From Verrucomicrobiales bacterium (GTDB lineage: Bacteria; Verrucomicrobiota; Verrucomicrobiia; Limisphaerales; Palsa-1400): a DNA stretch of 6,027 bases. Below are positions 1 to 5,713 of the stretch, piece after piece (within the stretch, counting starts at the first letter, position 1; each line of letters begins with the position of its first letter). The position numbers and the translations under genes are program-made. The notes beneath the pieces were generated by a model, which worked only from the letters and a program-made list of their open reading frames with translations, had not been told where the DNA came from and searched no databases. The DNA is taken from positions 1-6,027 of the forward strand of contig JAQGOW010000632.1 in NCBI GenBank assembly GCA_028293405.1, in the 5' to 3' direction.

Positions 1-1098
1 CCCGCCGCTGCGCCGGTCGTCCGACAAATGCCGGCACGCTTCGGACGTCACCCACCACTTTAAGGCCGCATGGAGCATGACGATGACAAAAATGTCGCGA
101 CCCACCTCGAAGTAGCCGTCACCGCCGTTTGGTCGAGTAGCCAACCAAAAGAACGCGGCGCCAATGATTAACGTCCACACGAGCAAATTCTTGGTCCGAT
201 GCCGCGCTGCGCGCCAGAGGTAAGGGTTCACCTCCAGCATCCGCGTGCGTCGTTTTGCACGAGCATCAGCATGACCTTCGAGGAGGTCGCGAAAGAACCC
301 AAAAACTCCGCGCGATTGCGTTCGCTGCCCGGTCTCTTGCCACGACCGCGGAACGACCCGACATGCGATCAGGATGAACGCCCAAAAATAAACTTGGGTG
401 CACGCTGCATTCGTCCAAAAGGCCTCCCGCACTTGTGGATTTCGTATTGAGTCATCAAGCGCGGTAAAACAGCCGAAGGCCGGGCTGAGCACAGCCAGCC
501 ATTCGATCGGTCGATTAGCCTGGCCCCAACGTTCCATCGACAGCAGCCAGGGCACGACGATTACCGCGCCGACAATCACAAATGACAGGAACATCGCCCG
601 ATGATCGCTCCGCGAAACCGACGACGCGAAGATTCCCGCACCGAGGGAAAACATCAGCAAATTGATCGCGACAATGACAACCCGCCAAAATTCCGCATTA
701 GAGACACCACCCAGCAAAATCGGAATCGCCATCAACGGCACCACGGCGAGCATTCCGTAAATCGTGTTCAACGACGTCGCCGCCAGTTTGCCAAGAACAA
801 CATCGTAACCCTTGAGATCCGTTAGAAAAAGCAGCCCCATCGTGCCTTCGCGTTTCTCTTCCGAAAGGCAATCGCACGTCACCAGCGCACCTGCGATCGT
901 GGTGTAGACAAACAGAAAACCGGCGACGGTGGTGAACAGTTCCTTGCCGAGTTGTGCGGGTTGCTCGCCGGCTTCCGCCAACAACACGAACGTGCCGATG
1001 GCAATGCCGATGAACGCCGCGCTGACACGCGTCAACCAAGCTCCGCGGCGTCGCGAAGCCACGCGCAATTCACGCGCGACGATGGGAAGAAAAGTCAT
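1..1098 (-). CDS. ABC-2 type transporter permease, partial (C-terminus outside window)
   Basis: An uninterrupted minus-strand frame of 366 codons runs from the ATG at 1098 to the window edge without a stop, so the C-terminus is missing. The product is an integral membrane protein with about eight hydrophobic segments, near residues 24-41, 56-76, 107-130, 138-160, 167-187, 231-249, 303-321 and 334-350, after a basic cytoplasmic N-terminus (VARELRVASRRRGAW). The stretch around residues 79-104 (SEEKREGTMGLLFLTDLKGY, then LGK) is the cytoplasmic coupling region typical of ABC-2 permeases, which work with a separate ATPase to export lipids, polysaccharide, drugs or other substrates. No ATPase is visible here; it may lie beyond the left edge. 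The start is supported by GGAG five bases upstream. Substrate unknown. The family call is confident; the specific role is not. Confidence 0.87.
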   Translation of the reverse strand, partial: MTFLPIVARELRVASRRRGAWLTRVSAAFIGIAIGTFVLLAEAGEQPAQLGKELFTTVAGFLFVYTTIAGALVTCDCLSEEKREGTMGLLFLTDLKGYDVVLGKLAATSLNTIYGMLAVVPLMAIPILLGGVSNAEFWRVVIVAINLLMFSLGAGIFASSVSRSDHRAMFLSFVIVGAVIVVPWLLSMERWGQANRPIEWLAVLSPAFGCFTALDDSIRNPQVREAFWTNAACTQVYFWAFILIACRVVPRSWQETGQRTQSRGVFGFFRDLLEGHADARAKRRTRMLEVNPYLWRAARHRTKNLLVWTLIIGAAFFWLATRPNGGDGYFEVGRDIFVIVMLHAALKWWVTSEACRHLSDDRRSGG

Positions 1099-1103
1099 TT
1101 GCG

Positions 1104-1107
1104 CTCC
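1104..1107 (-). promoter_or_regulatory. Ribosome binding site of the ABC-2 permease
   Basis: On the minus strand GGAG is followed by CGCAA and then the ATG at 1098, giving a clear Shine-Dalgarno site with five-base spacing. It fixes the permease start. It is the only strong ribosome binding site I see in the window; the other genes have weak or absent ones. Confidence 0.7.
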
Positions 1108-1166
1108 ATTGATTCGGCCGCGACGATATTTACCGAATTCCCCGTTCGCCGCAAGCGCCGCTATCC

Positions 1167-1250
1167 TTGTTACGCTTCCGCTGAGGTTTGTTACCCCATT
1201 TGTTACGAGTAAAAGTGAAAAAATCCCCAATGTTTACAGGGGTTGTTACG
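1167..1250 (-). repeat. Four spaced direct copies of CGTAACAA / GTAACAA upstream of the permease
   Basis: Read on the minus strand, CGTAACAA occurs exactly at 1250-1243, 1207-1200 and 1174-1167, and GTAACAA (without the leading C) at 1194-1188. Start-to-start distances are 43, 12 and 21 bases. They lie 69 to 152 bases before the permease ATG, in the only intergenic space between prfA and that gene. Spaced direct repeats in such a position could be binding sites for a transcription regulator. No function is shown; chance clustering of a 7-8-mer in 84 bases is possible but unlikely. Confidence 0.5.
1218..1242 (-). terminator. Possible weak intrinsic terminator after prfA
   Basis: On the minus strand CCCC (1242-1239) and GGGG (1228-1225) enclose a 10-base loop and are followed by A and then six T residues (1223-1218). 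The position, about 60-80 bases after the prfA stop, fits a terminator. The stem is only four G:C pairs, so the call is tentative. Confidence 0.35.
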
Positions 1251-1257
1251 ATGTGAC

Positions 1258-1280
1258 GGGTGTACACCCCTGGAAGGGTG
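1258..1280. repeat. Overlapping inverted repeats: GGGTGTACACCC palindrome and CACCC/GGGTG hairpin
   Basis: A perfect 12-base palindrome, GGGTGTACACCC, occupies 1258-1269. Its right arm CACCC (1265-1269) can instead pair with GGGTG at 1276-1280 across a six-base loop. The two structures exclude each other. They lie 23-45 bases beyond the prfA stop codon. They could be a protein-binding palindrome, part of the prfA 3' end, or a chance product of a G-rich stretch. Confidence 0.4.
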
Positions 1281-1302
1281 GGGGGCCTTGTTTCGCTGCC
1301 GA

Positions 1303-2382
1303 TTACACCTGCAACGCCGCCAACTTCTCTTCCGTATCCTTCGACATCAACGGCTCGATCATCCCGTCGATATCCCCTTGAATGAACGTTGGCAAATTAT
1401 GCAGCGTGAGTTCGATGCGGTGATCCGTCACGCGGTTCTGTGGAAAATTATAAGTGCGAATGCGCTCGTTACGTTCACCGGTGCCGACTTGCGCTTTGCG
1501 TTGTGCGGCGTACTTCGCGTTTTCTTCCGCGATGCGCGCTTCCATAATACGCGAGCGCAAAACGCGCATGGCTTTAATTCGATTCTTCTGCTGAGAACGT
1601 TCGTCAGCACAGCGAACCGTCACCCCCGTGGGCCGGTGAATGATTTGCACCGCCGAATCCGTGGTGTTGACACCCTGACCGCCAGGCCCCGACGCGCGGC
1701 AGCAGGTAATATCCAAATCATCGGGCTTAATTTCTACGTCCACTTCCTGCGCTTCAGGCAAGACTGCGACCGTGCAAGTGCTCGTGTGAATTCGTCCCTG
1801 AGCTTCGGTCGCGGGCACGCGTTGCACACGATGAACTCCGCTTTCGAACTTCAAACGTTTATAAACGTCCGAGCCCGTCACGCCAAAAACAATTTCCCGG
1901 AAACCACCGAGATCCGAAGGACTGCTGTCCATCGGTTCGACCTTCCAGCCTTGCTCTTCGGAGTAGCGCGTATACATCCGGTAAAGATCCGCCGCAAAAA
2001 GTGCAGATTCCGAACCGCCCGCGCCGGCGCGAATTTCGATAATCGTATTGCGCGAGTCCGCCGCATCTGCCGGAACTAATCCGATTAAAACCAGTTTCCT
2101 GAGTTTGGCTTCTTCCGCCTCCAATGACGCAATTTCCTCACGCGCCATCTGCGCCATCTCGCTGCTATCGGGTTCGGTCTTGAGCATCTCGCGATGCGCT
2201 TCCATATCGCCGATCACTTTCAGATAGCGCTCGCCATGAACGACCAGGTCCTTCAAGCGCGAATACTCGCGCGTCGTCTCCTGCGCCTTTTGCGGATTAT
2301 CAAAAAGCTTCGGATCACCGAGGAGCATTTCCAATTCGGCGAAGCGGCGGCGAAATTTTTCGATATAAGGGCGTAAATCCAT
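1303..2382 (-). CDS. prfA: Peptide chain release factor 1 (RF1)
   Basis: A 359-residue class I release factor, the usual length for RF1. It recognises UAA and UAG in the ribosomal A site and triggers hydrolysis of peptidyl-tRNA. The catalytic GGQ is at residues 234-236 in SGPGGQGVNTTDSAV. The anticodon-like tripeptide is PAT at 190-192 (RVPATEAQG), which marks RF1 and not RF2, which carries SPF. Other family landmarks are IRAGAGGSESALFA (117-130) and DERSQQKN (260-267). The N-terminal third is helical and charged, as in domain 1. The start MDLRPYIEKF gives a normal length; only a weak AGG lies in front of it. It sits downstream of rpmE on the same strand, separated by a strong terminator and 133 bases, so it probably has its own promoter or depends on readthrough. 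Ends in TAA. No prmC follows it. Confidence 0.97.
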   Translation of the reverse strand: MDLRPYIEKFRRRFAELEMLLGDPKLFDNPQKAQETTREYSRLKDLVVHGERYLKVIGDMEAHREMLKTEPDSSEMAQMAREEIASLEAEEAKLRKLVLIGLVPADAADSRNTIIEIRAGAGGSESALFAADLYRMYTRYSEEQGWKVEPMDSSPSDLGGFREIVFGVTGSDVYKRLKFESGVHRVQRVPATEAQGRIHTSTCTVAVLPEAQEVDVEIKPDDLDITCCRASGPGGQGVNTTDSAVQIIHRPTGVTVRCADERSQQKNRIKAMRVLRSRIMEARIAEENAKYAAQRKAQVGTGERNERIRTYNFPQNRVTDHRIELTLHNLPTFIQGDIDGMIEPLMSKDTEEKLAALQV

Positions 2383-2403
2383 AACCTGCGTTTTAGAGAG
2401 CGC

Positions 2404-2415
2404 GGCCTTCAGGCC
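2404..2415 (-). other. Short hairpin in the prfA leader
   Basis: GGCCTGAAGGCC on the minus strand folds into a four-pair G:C stem with a TGAA tetraloop (a fifth T:A pair is possible). It ends 21 bases before the prfA ATG. It may slightly influence translation or mRNA stability, or it may be incidental. Confidence 0.3.
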
Positions 2416-2452
2416 ACTTCACGTTGCGACGAACCAAAAATCCGCGCTCCGT

Positions 2453-2502
2453 AAAAACACAACCGCCCGCAGCCCTTCGTTTGTCGGGCAGTGCGGGCGG
2501 TT
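2453..2502 (-). terminator. Strong rho-independent terminator of rpmE
   Basis: The arms 2461-2471 (AACCGCCCGCA on the plus strand) and 2492-2502 (TGCGGGCGGTT) are perfect 11-base complements. Inside them GCCC/GGGC can extend the stem by four pairs past a two-base bulge. On the minus strand the hairpin is followed by GTG and five T residues (2457-2453). The U tract lies on that side only, so the terminator acts on leftward transcription. It starts 13 bases after the rpmE stop codon. Confidence 0.88.
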
Positions 2503-2515
2503 GAGCTGAAATAAG

Positions 2516-2758
2516 CTACTTCTTTTTCTTCTTGGCAGCATTTGCGGCCTGCGCTTGCTGCGTCTTGGCCATACGTTGCTGGAATTTGTCCACGCGACCG
2601 GCAGTGTCCACGAACTTCTGTGTTCCGGTGTAAAATGGATGGCAAACGTTGCAAATACCGAGGATGGTAGTCGCCTTGGTTGAACGCGTTTTGATCACGT
2701 TGCCGCAAGCGCAACGAATCTCCGCATCAATATATTTAGGATGAATTTCCGCTTTCAT
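2516..2758 (-). CDS. rpmE: 50S ribosomal protein bL31 (zinc-ribbon type)
   Basis: The product is 80 residues, slightly longer than the usual ~70 for bL31 of the large ribosomal subunit. It begins MKAEIHPKY, the characteristic bL31 start. The zinc-ribbon cysteines are all present: C16 and C18 (CACGN) and C36 and C39 (CNVC), so this is the zinc-binding form and not the zinc-independent paralogue expressed under zinc limitation. HPFYTG (40-45) and GRVDKF (54-59) are family landmarks. The C-terminus has an extra Ala/Gln-rich tail ending in five lysines, probably rRNA-contacting. The frame stays open upstream to 2893, but those 45 extra codons are not bL31-like, so the internal ATG at 2758 is chosen. 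Ends in TAG. A hairpin lies just before the start. Confidence 0.96.
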   Translation of the reverse strand: MKAEIHPKYIDAEIRCACGNVIKTRSTKATTILGICNVCHPFYTGTQKFVDTAGRVDKFQQRMAKTQQAQAANAAKKKKK

Positions 2759-2768
2759 AAAAATCTTT

Positions 2769-2785
2769 GCTACGTTCGACGTAGC
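2769..2785 (-). promoter_or_regulatory. Hairpin immediately upstream of rpmE, candidate bL31 leader element
   Basis: A perfect seven-pair inverted repeat, GCTACGT and ACGTAGC around a three-base loop, ends 10 bases before the rpmE ATG on the minus strand, where a ribosome binding site is expected. The intervening sequence AAAGATTTTT has no good Shine-Dalgarno. Several bacterial groups autoregulate bL31 through structured mRNA leaders, so a role in translational feedback is plausible. This is an inference from position and family knowledge. Confidence 0.45.
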
Positions 2786-2794
2786 GAGCCGTAA

Positions 2795-2822
2795 AAGGTA
2801 GCCGCGAAGCCAAATTTGACAA
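2795..2822 (-). promoter_or_regulatory. Possible rpmE promoter
   Basis: On the minus strand TTGTCA (2822-2817, five of six matches to the -35 consensus) is followed after 16 bases by TACCTT (2800-2795, a poor -10). Transcription would start close to 2788, so that the mRNA would begin almost at the leader hairpin. The -10 match is weak and the call is tentative. Confidence 0.25.
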
Positions 2823-2838
2823 GTCTTTAGTTGGGAGC

Positions 2839-2862
2839 GCGGCTGTGTCGCAGACCAGCCGC
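2839..2862. repeat. Inverted repeat in the rpmE-amidase divergent region
   Basis: GCGGCTG (2839-2845) and CAGCCGC (2856-2862) are perfect seven-base complements, and inside them GTC (2847-2849) and GAC (2853-2855) add three more pairs around a GCA loop, with one bulged base. No T tract follows on either strand, so it does not look like a terminator. It may be an operator or an RNA structure in one of the divergent leaders. A perfect TATAAT lies close by at 2870-2875. Confidence 0.4.
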
Positions 2863-2869
2863 AGCGCCT

Positions 2870-2914
2870 TATAATAGTCACCGGTTGCTCCATTGCCGTC
2901 AGGCGGACGATAAA
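2870..2914 (+). promoter_or_regulatory. Candidate promoter elements for the amidase gene
   Basis: Two weak possibilities exist on the plus strand. TATAAT at 2870-2875 is a perfect -10 but has no recognisable -35 at 16-18 bases. TTGCTC (2885-2890) with GATAAA (2909-2914) has 18-base spacing and moderate matches at both boxes. Either would give a 5' leader of over 100 bases before the GTG at 3034. The rest of the divergent region 2759-3033 shows no gene. Confidence 0.22.
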
Positions 2915-3033
2915 TTTTAGACCTAAGCTACTCTAGCCAAACAACATCGACGCCTTAACAGAAATTTACCCCTTCCAATCCCATCCTCCATTTTGTTTGT
3001 GCGCAACCCGCCTATTCCTGTATCCATAAACCC

Positions 3034-4644
3034 GTGAACCGCCGCGATTTCCTCAAACTCAGTGCCTTAACCACCGTCCCCGTCGTAACCGGCTTTCCCG
3101 AGCAGGCAAACGCCTCACCAAAGTCCAGGACTGCCGAACCAAAGAAGTTCCGCCTAGCCGAAACCACCATCGCCGACCTCCAACAAGCGATGGCTTCAGG
3201 CCACGAATCGTCCGTCTCGATCTGTAAAAAATATCTCGACCGCATCAACGACCTCGACCGTCGCGGCCCGAAACTGCGGGCCATCATCGAACTCAATCCA
3301 GACGCCCTAACCATCGCGCACCAACTCGACGTCGAGCGCAAAGAAAAAGGCCCACGCGGCCCCATGCACGGCATTCCAGTTCTAATCAAAGACAACATCG
3401 CCACGCACGACCGCATGAGCACCACCGCTGGCTCGCTCGCGTTGGAAGGCTCGATTGCTCCCGGCGATGCCTTCGTCGCCAAACGCCTCCGCGAAGCCGG
3501 CGCGGTAATCCTCGGCAAAACGAACATGACCGAATGGGCCAACTTCCGCGGCGATCATTCCATTAGCGGTTGGAGCGGTCGCGGTGGCCAAACCAAAAAC
3601 CCATACGTCCTCGACCGCAACCCCTCCGGCTCAAGCTCCGGCTCCGGCACCGCCGTTTCCGCCAACTTGTGCGCTGTCGCCATCGGCACCGAAACAAACG
3701 GCTCCGTCATTTCCCCAGCCAACGTCTGCGGCATCGTCGGCATCAAACCGACAGTCGGCCTCGTCAGCCGTTTCGGAATCATCCCCATTTCGCGCACCCA
3801 GGACACCGCTGGTCCCATGGCGCGCACCGTCACCGACGCCGCGATCTTGCTCAGCGCGATGGTCGGCGTCGATTCACGCGACGACGTCACCACGACCGCC
3901 GCCGACCACATCCAACGTGATTACACGAAATTCCTGAACGCCGACGGCCTGCGCGGCAAACGCATCGGCATTGCCCGCCAGTTTTTCTCCTCTGAATCGA
4001 TGGGCGACGTGCTCCTCAAGAAAGCTTTGGAAACGATGGAACAAAAAGGCGCGATCCTGGTTCCCTTCAAAGACAAAATCACCAATTGGGGTCATGCTGA
4101 AAGCGTGGTGCTTCACTATGAATTCAAAGCCGGCGTAAACGAATATCTGGCGTGGCTCGGCCCGAAAGCTCCCGCGCGCGATCTCGCTGAGTTGATCGCG
4201 TTCAACGACCGCAACAAAAACCGCGAGTTGATCTACTTCGGCCAGGAAGACTTCACCACATCCCAAGCGCTCGGCCCGCGCACCGACTCAGCGTATCTGG
4301 AAGCATTGGAAAAATGCCGCCGCGCATCGCGTGCTGAAGGCATCGACGCCGTGATGAAACAATACAATCTCGACGCCATCGCTGCTCCAAGCGGCGGCCC
4401 CGCCGATCCAATCGATGTGATTTACGGCGACCGAGGCACCGGCGGCTGTTCAGGTCCAGCGGCAATCGCCGGTTATCCGAACATCAATGTTCCCGCCGCG
4501 CAGTATATGGGATTGCCCGTAGGAATTTCCTTCTTCGGAAAAGCGTTCAGCGAACCAACCTTGCTCGCCATCGCCTACTCATTCGAGCAAGCGACCAAAG
4601 CCCGGTTCGAGCCGCAGTTCAAACCGACAGTTGAAAGCGTCTGA
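3034..4644 (+). CDS. Tat-exported amidase-signature family enzyme, peptide-amidase-like
   Basis: The protein has 536 residues. The N-terminus MNRRDFLKLSALTTVPVVTG is a textbook twin-arginine signal (RRDFLK, then a mild hydrophobic stretch), with likely cleavage after ANA near residue 27, so the folded enzyme is exported. The mature part is an amidase-signature hydrolase. The triad is complete: Lys119 in PVLIKDN, cis-Ser200 in NPSGSSSGSG, and nucleophile Ser224 in GTETNGSVISPA. The 24-residue spacing between the serines is the family norm. The block GIVGIKPTVGLVSRFGIIPIS (233-253) and QDTAGPMARTV strongly resemble bacterial peptide C-terminal amidases such as that of Stenotrophomonas. GatA is excluded by the Tat signal and the absence of gatB/gatC. 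Substrate is inferred only: C-terminal amides of peptides or small amides. GTG is the start because it places the arginine pair at residues 3-4; no Shine-Dalgarno is visible. It stands alone, divergent from rpmE. Confidence 0.92.
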   Translation: MNRRDFLKLSALTTVPVVTGFPEQANASPKSRTAEPKKFRLAETTIADLQQAMASGHESSVSICKKYLDRINDLDRRGPKLRAIIELNPDALTIAHQLDVERKEKGPRGPMHGIPVLIKDNIATHDRMSTTAGSLALEGSIAPGDAFVAKRLREAGAVILGKTNMTEWANFRGDHSISGWSGRGGQTKNPYVLDRNPSGSSSGSGTAVSANLCAVAIGTETNGSVISPANVCGIVGIKPTVGLVSRFGIIPISRTQDTAGPMARTVTDAAILLSAMVGVDSRDDVTTTAADHIQRDYTKFLNADGLRGKRIGIARQFFSSESMGDVLLKKALETMEQKGAILVPFKDKITNWGHAESVVLHYEFKAGVNEYLAWLGPKAPARDLAELIAFNDRNKNRELIYFGQEDFTTSQALGPRTDSAYLEALEKCRRASRAEGIDAVMKQYNLDAIAAPSGGPADPIDVIYGDRGTGGCSGPAAIAGYPNINVPAAQYMGLPVGISFFGKAFSEPTLLAIAYSFEQATKARFEPQFKPTVESV

Positions 4645-4797
4645 TTTCGACTACGCATTGCAGATGACACGGGTAAGCGGAAGCGCCAAATTCTCGGCTC
4701 ATTCCCCGTTTCGCTGGTCGGTTCCTGCCCGGTGGCGTCCCTCGCGAGAACCACTTTCCACTCCCACTTGGTGTCTTGGTGGTTGACTTGTCTGGGC
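4645..4797. other. Intergenic stretch with tandem CTTGGTGT / CTTGGTGG
   Basis: No credible gene or clear terminator is seen between the amidase stop and the rfbH remnant. The stretch holds the palindrome CTCGCGAG (4741-4748) and an imperfect tandem, CTTGGTGT (4767-4774) followed directly by CTTGGTGG (4775-4782). Similar short phrases occur as dispersed intergenic repeats in many bacterial genomes as I remember them; membership of such a family is not shown by this window alone. Confidence 0.3.
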
Positions 4798-4899
4798 CTA
4801 CTTCTTCCGACAGAACTGATGAATCGCGTTGATGACGTAATCCAACATTTCGCGAGTCAGCCCAGGATATGTTCCGAATGACGTGTTTGTCATCGGCGT
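4798..4899 (-). pseudogene. Decapitated 3' end of a second RfbH-like gene
   Basis: On the minus strand this segment encodes GTYPGLTREMLDYVINAIHQ and then FCRKK and a TAG stop (4800-4798). This matches the tail of the RfbH-like gene at 5707 at 24 of 25 residues. Over 78 aligned bases (4798-4875 against 5707-5784) there are 12 differences, and only one (Asn for Asp) changes the protein. Just upstream the remnant lacks one codon (the Ile of FIGTYPG) and similarity fades by about 4899; an in-frame TAG stands at 4911-4909. No start codon or body of the gene remains, so it cannot make an enzyme. It is a relic of a full-length homologue that was functional while diverging. Confidence 0.85.
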
Positions 4900-4941
4900 T
4901 GGTACGTTCTATTCATGTTCGGCAATTAACTTAAAGAACAT

Positions 4942-5646
4942 ATGCGACGTCACATCTGCACAGTCTTATTATATACAAGTGTCCTTTTCACACTTAGCAC
5001 CGTAGCTTTCGCGCAATCGGCTGCGACCGGCTTAGAAGCGAAAAATAAGGCTCTTCTTCACGCCACAGCTCCTTACGAAGATGTGATTGAACCCGCACTC
5101 CACCACGACAACGCCAAAATCGCGAAGATGCTCGCTGCCGCCGACCAGGACGTTGCCGCGACAAAGGCAGCCTTGCCCGGCACGGTCGCAAAAAAATTCG
5201 ATAACCTCCGCGCGAAACTTCACAAGGCAGCCGATGCCCAGGACGGGCGAGCAATCGCTGCCAACGCTGTAGAAATTTTCCGCCTCATCGTTGATCAACT
5301 CGCCACTGAGGCGCTGACTGTGCCTATCGAGGTGGAATTGATGGACTACGCCGGTTACAAGATGCAAGTCCTTGCCGCCGCTGAAAACCCGGATTGGGTT
5401 GCTATCAAAAAGATCACCGACGACAACGATAATTGGTGGCAAGCCATCGCGAAATCCAAAGTGACCAACAAACAACTTCGCGCCTCGGTCAACTCAGCCG
5501 TTCGCGGTGCGAAACAGGCAGCCGACGAGAAAAATGTGGGGATGCTGAAGTTCGGGGCGCAAATGGTACTCGATCTCGTGGACGTCCTTGAAGTGCAATT
5601 CAAGTATCCACTCGCCGACAAACCCGCGCCGAAAGCGAAATCTTAA
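4942..5646 (+). CDS. Exported, probably all-helical protein of unknown family
   Basis: The product is 234 residues. The N-terminus MRRHICTVLLYTSVLFTLST is a Sec signal peptide: two arginines, a hydrophobic core, and a likely cleavage site after VAFA (residue 24). There is no lipobox cysteine, so the mature protein of about 210 residues should be periplasmic or secreted. The mature part is rich in Ala, Lys, Asp and Glu with heptad-like patterning and looks like a bundle of five to seven helices. Notable segments are AVEIFRLIVDQL (109-120), VPIEVELMDYAGYKMQVL (127-144), DNWWQAIA (163-170) and MVLDLVDVLEVQF (208-220). A Lys/Pro/Ala tail ends it. No CxxCH heme motif or known catalytic motif is seen; cytochrome c'-like or imelysin-like bundles are possible comparisons, unproven. 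Only a weak AAAGAA precedes the ATG. It lies alone between the rfbH remnant and the intact rfbH tail, with its own terminator. Confidence 0.82.
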   Translation: MRRHICTVLLYTSVLFTLSTVAFAQSAATGLEAKNKALLHATAPYEDVIEPALHHDNAKIAKMLAAADQDVAATKAALPGTVAKKFDNLRAKLHKAADAQDGRAIAANAVEIFRLIVDQLATEALTVPIEVELMDYAGYKMQVLAAAENPDWVAIKKITDDNDNWWQAIAKSKVTNKQLRASVNSAVRGAKQAADEKNVGMLKFGAQMVLDLVDVLEVQFKYPLADKPAPKAKS

Positions 5647-5667
5647 AATTACAATCCAGATCCTGCG

Positions 5668-5713
5668 ATACCGCGCCGAACATGCATTGAGCAAGTCGGC
5701 GCGTATTTATTTC
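5668..5713 (+). terminator. Intrinsic terminator of the exported helical protein gene
   Basis: CGCGCCGA (5672-5679) and TCGGCGCG (5696-5703) are perfect eight-base complements with a 16-base loop; ATA/TAT extends the stem by three pairs past one bulged C. A T-rich run (TATTTATTTCTT) follows on the plus strand. The hairpin begins about 20 bases after the stop of the upstream gene, and its tail overlaps the stop codon of the converging RfbH-like gene. No U tract exists on the other side, so it mainly stops rightward transcription. Confidence 0.72.

Noticed and set aside
234..236. Gly instead of His after the GGQ of RF1 (coordinates are protein residues)
   Set aside because: GGQG followed by VNTTDSAV occurs in other bacterial RF1 proteins as far as I recall, so it is not an unusual active site.
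698..1039. Minus-strand Arg/Cys-rich frame of 113 codons
   Set aside because: It is out of frame with the real permease on the same strand, which has clear membrane segments and a family signature through the same bases.
1096..1110. Tiny ORF (Met-Glu-Arg-Lys-stop) overlapping the permease start as ATGA
   Set aside because: Four codons with no start signal; the frame is closed by a TAG a short distance upstream. The GGAG inside it is better read as the permease ribosome binding site.
1243..2079. Long plus-strand open frame opposite prfA (278 codons)
   Set aside because: It lies entirely antisense to a certain RF1 gene, has arginine/histidine-rich shadow composition and no recognisable domain.
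2816..2821. Perfect TTGACA on the plus strand
   Set aside because: No -10 box follows at 16-18 bases (the expected place reads GCGGCT), so I do not call a promoter from it.
2759..2893. Upstream extension of rpmE by 45 codons
   Set aside because: The added residues are not bL31-like, and the family start MKAEIHPKY is at 2758; the extension would also cover the promoter region and the leader hairpin.
3570..3937. Plus-strand Arg/His-rich and Pro/Ser/Ala-rich frames inside the amidase gene
   Set aside because: They are shadow frames created by the C-rich codon usage of the amidase and overlap its catalytic region.
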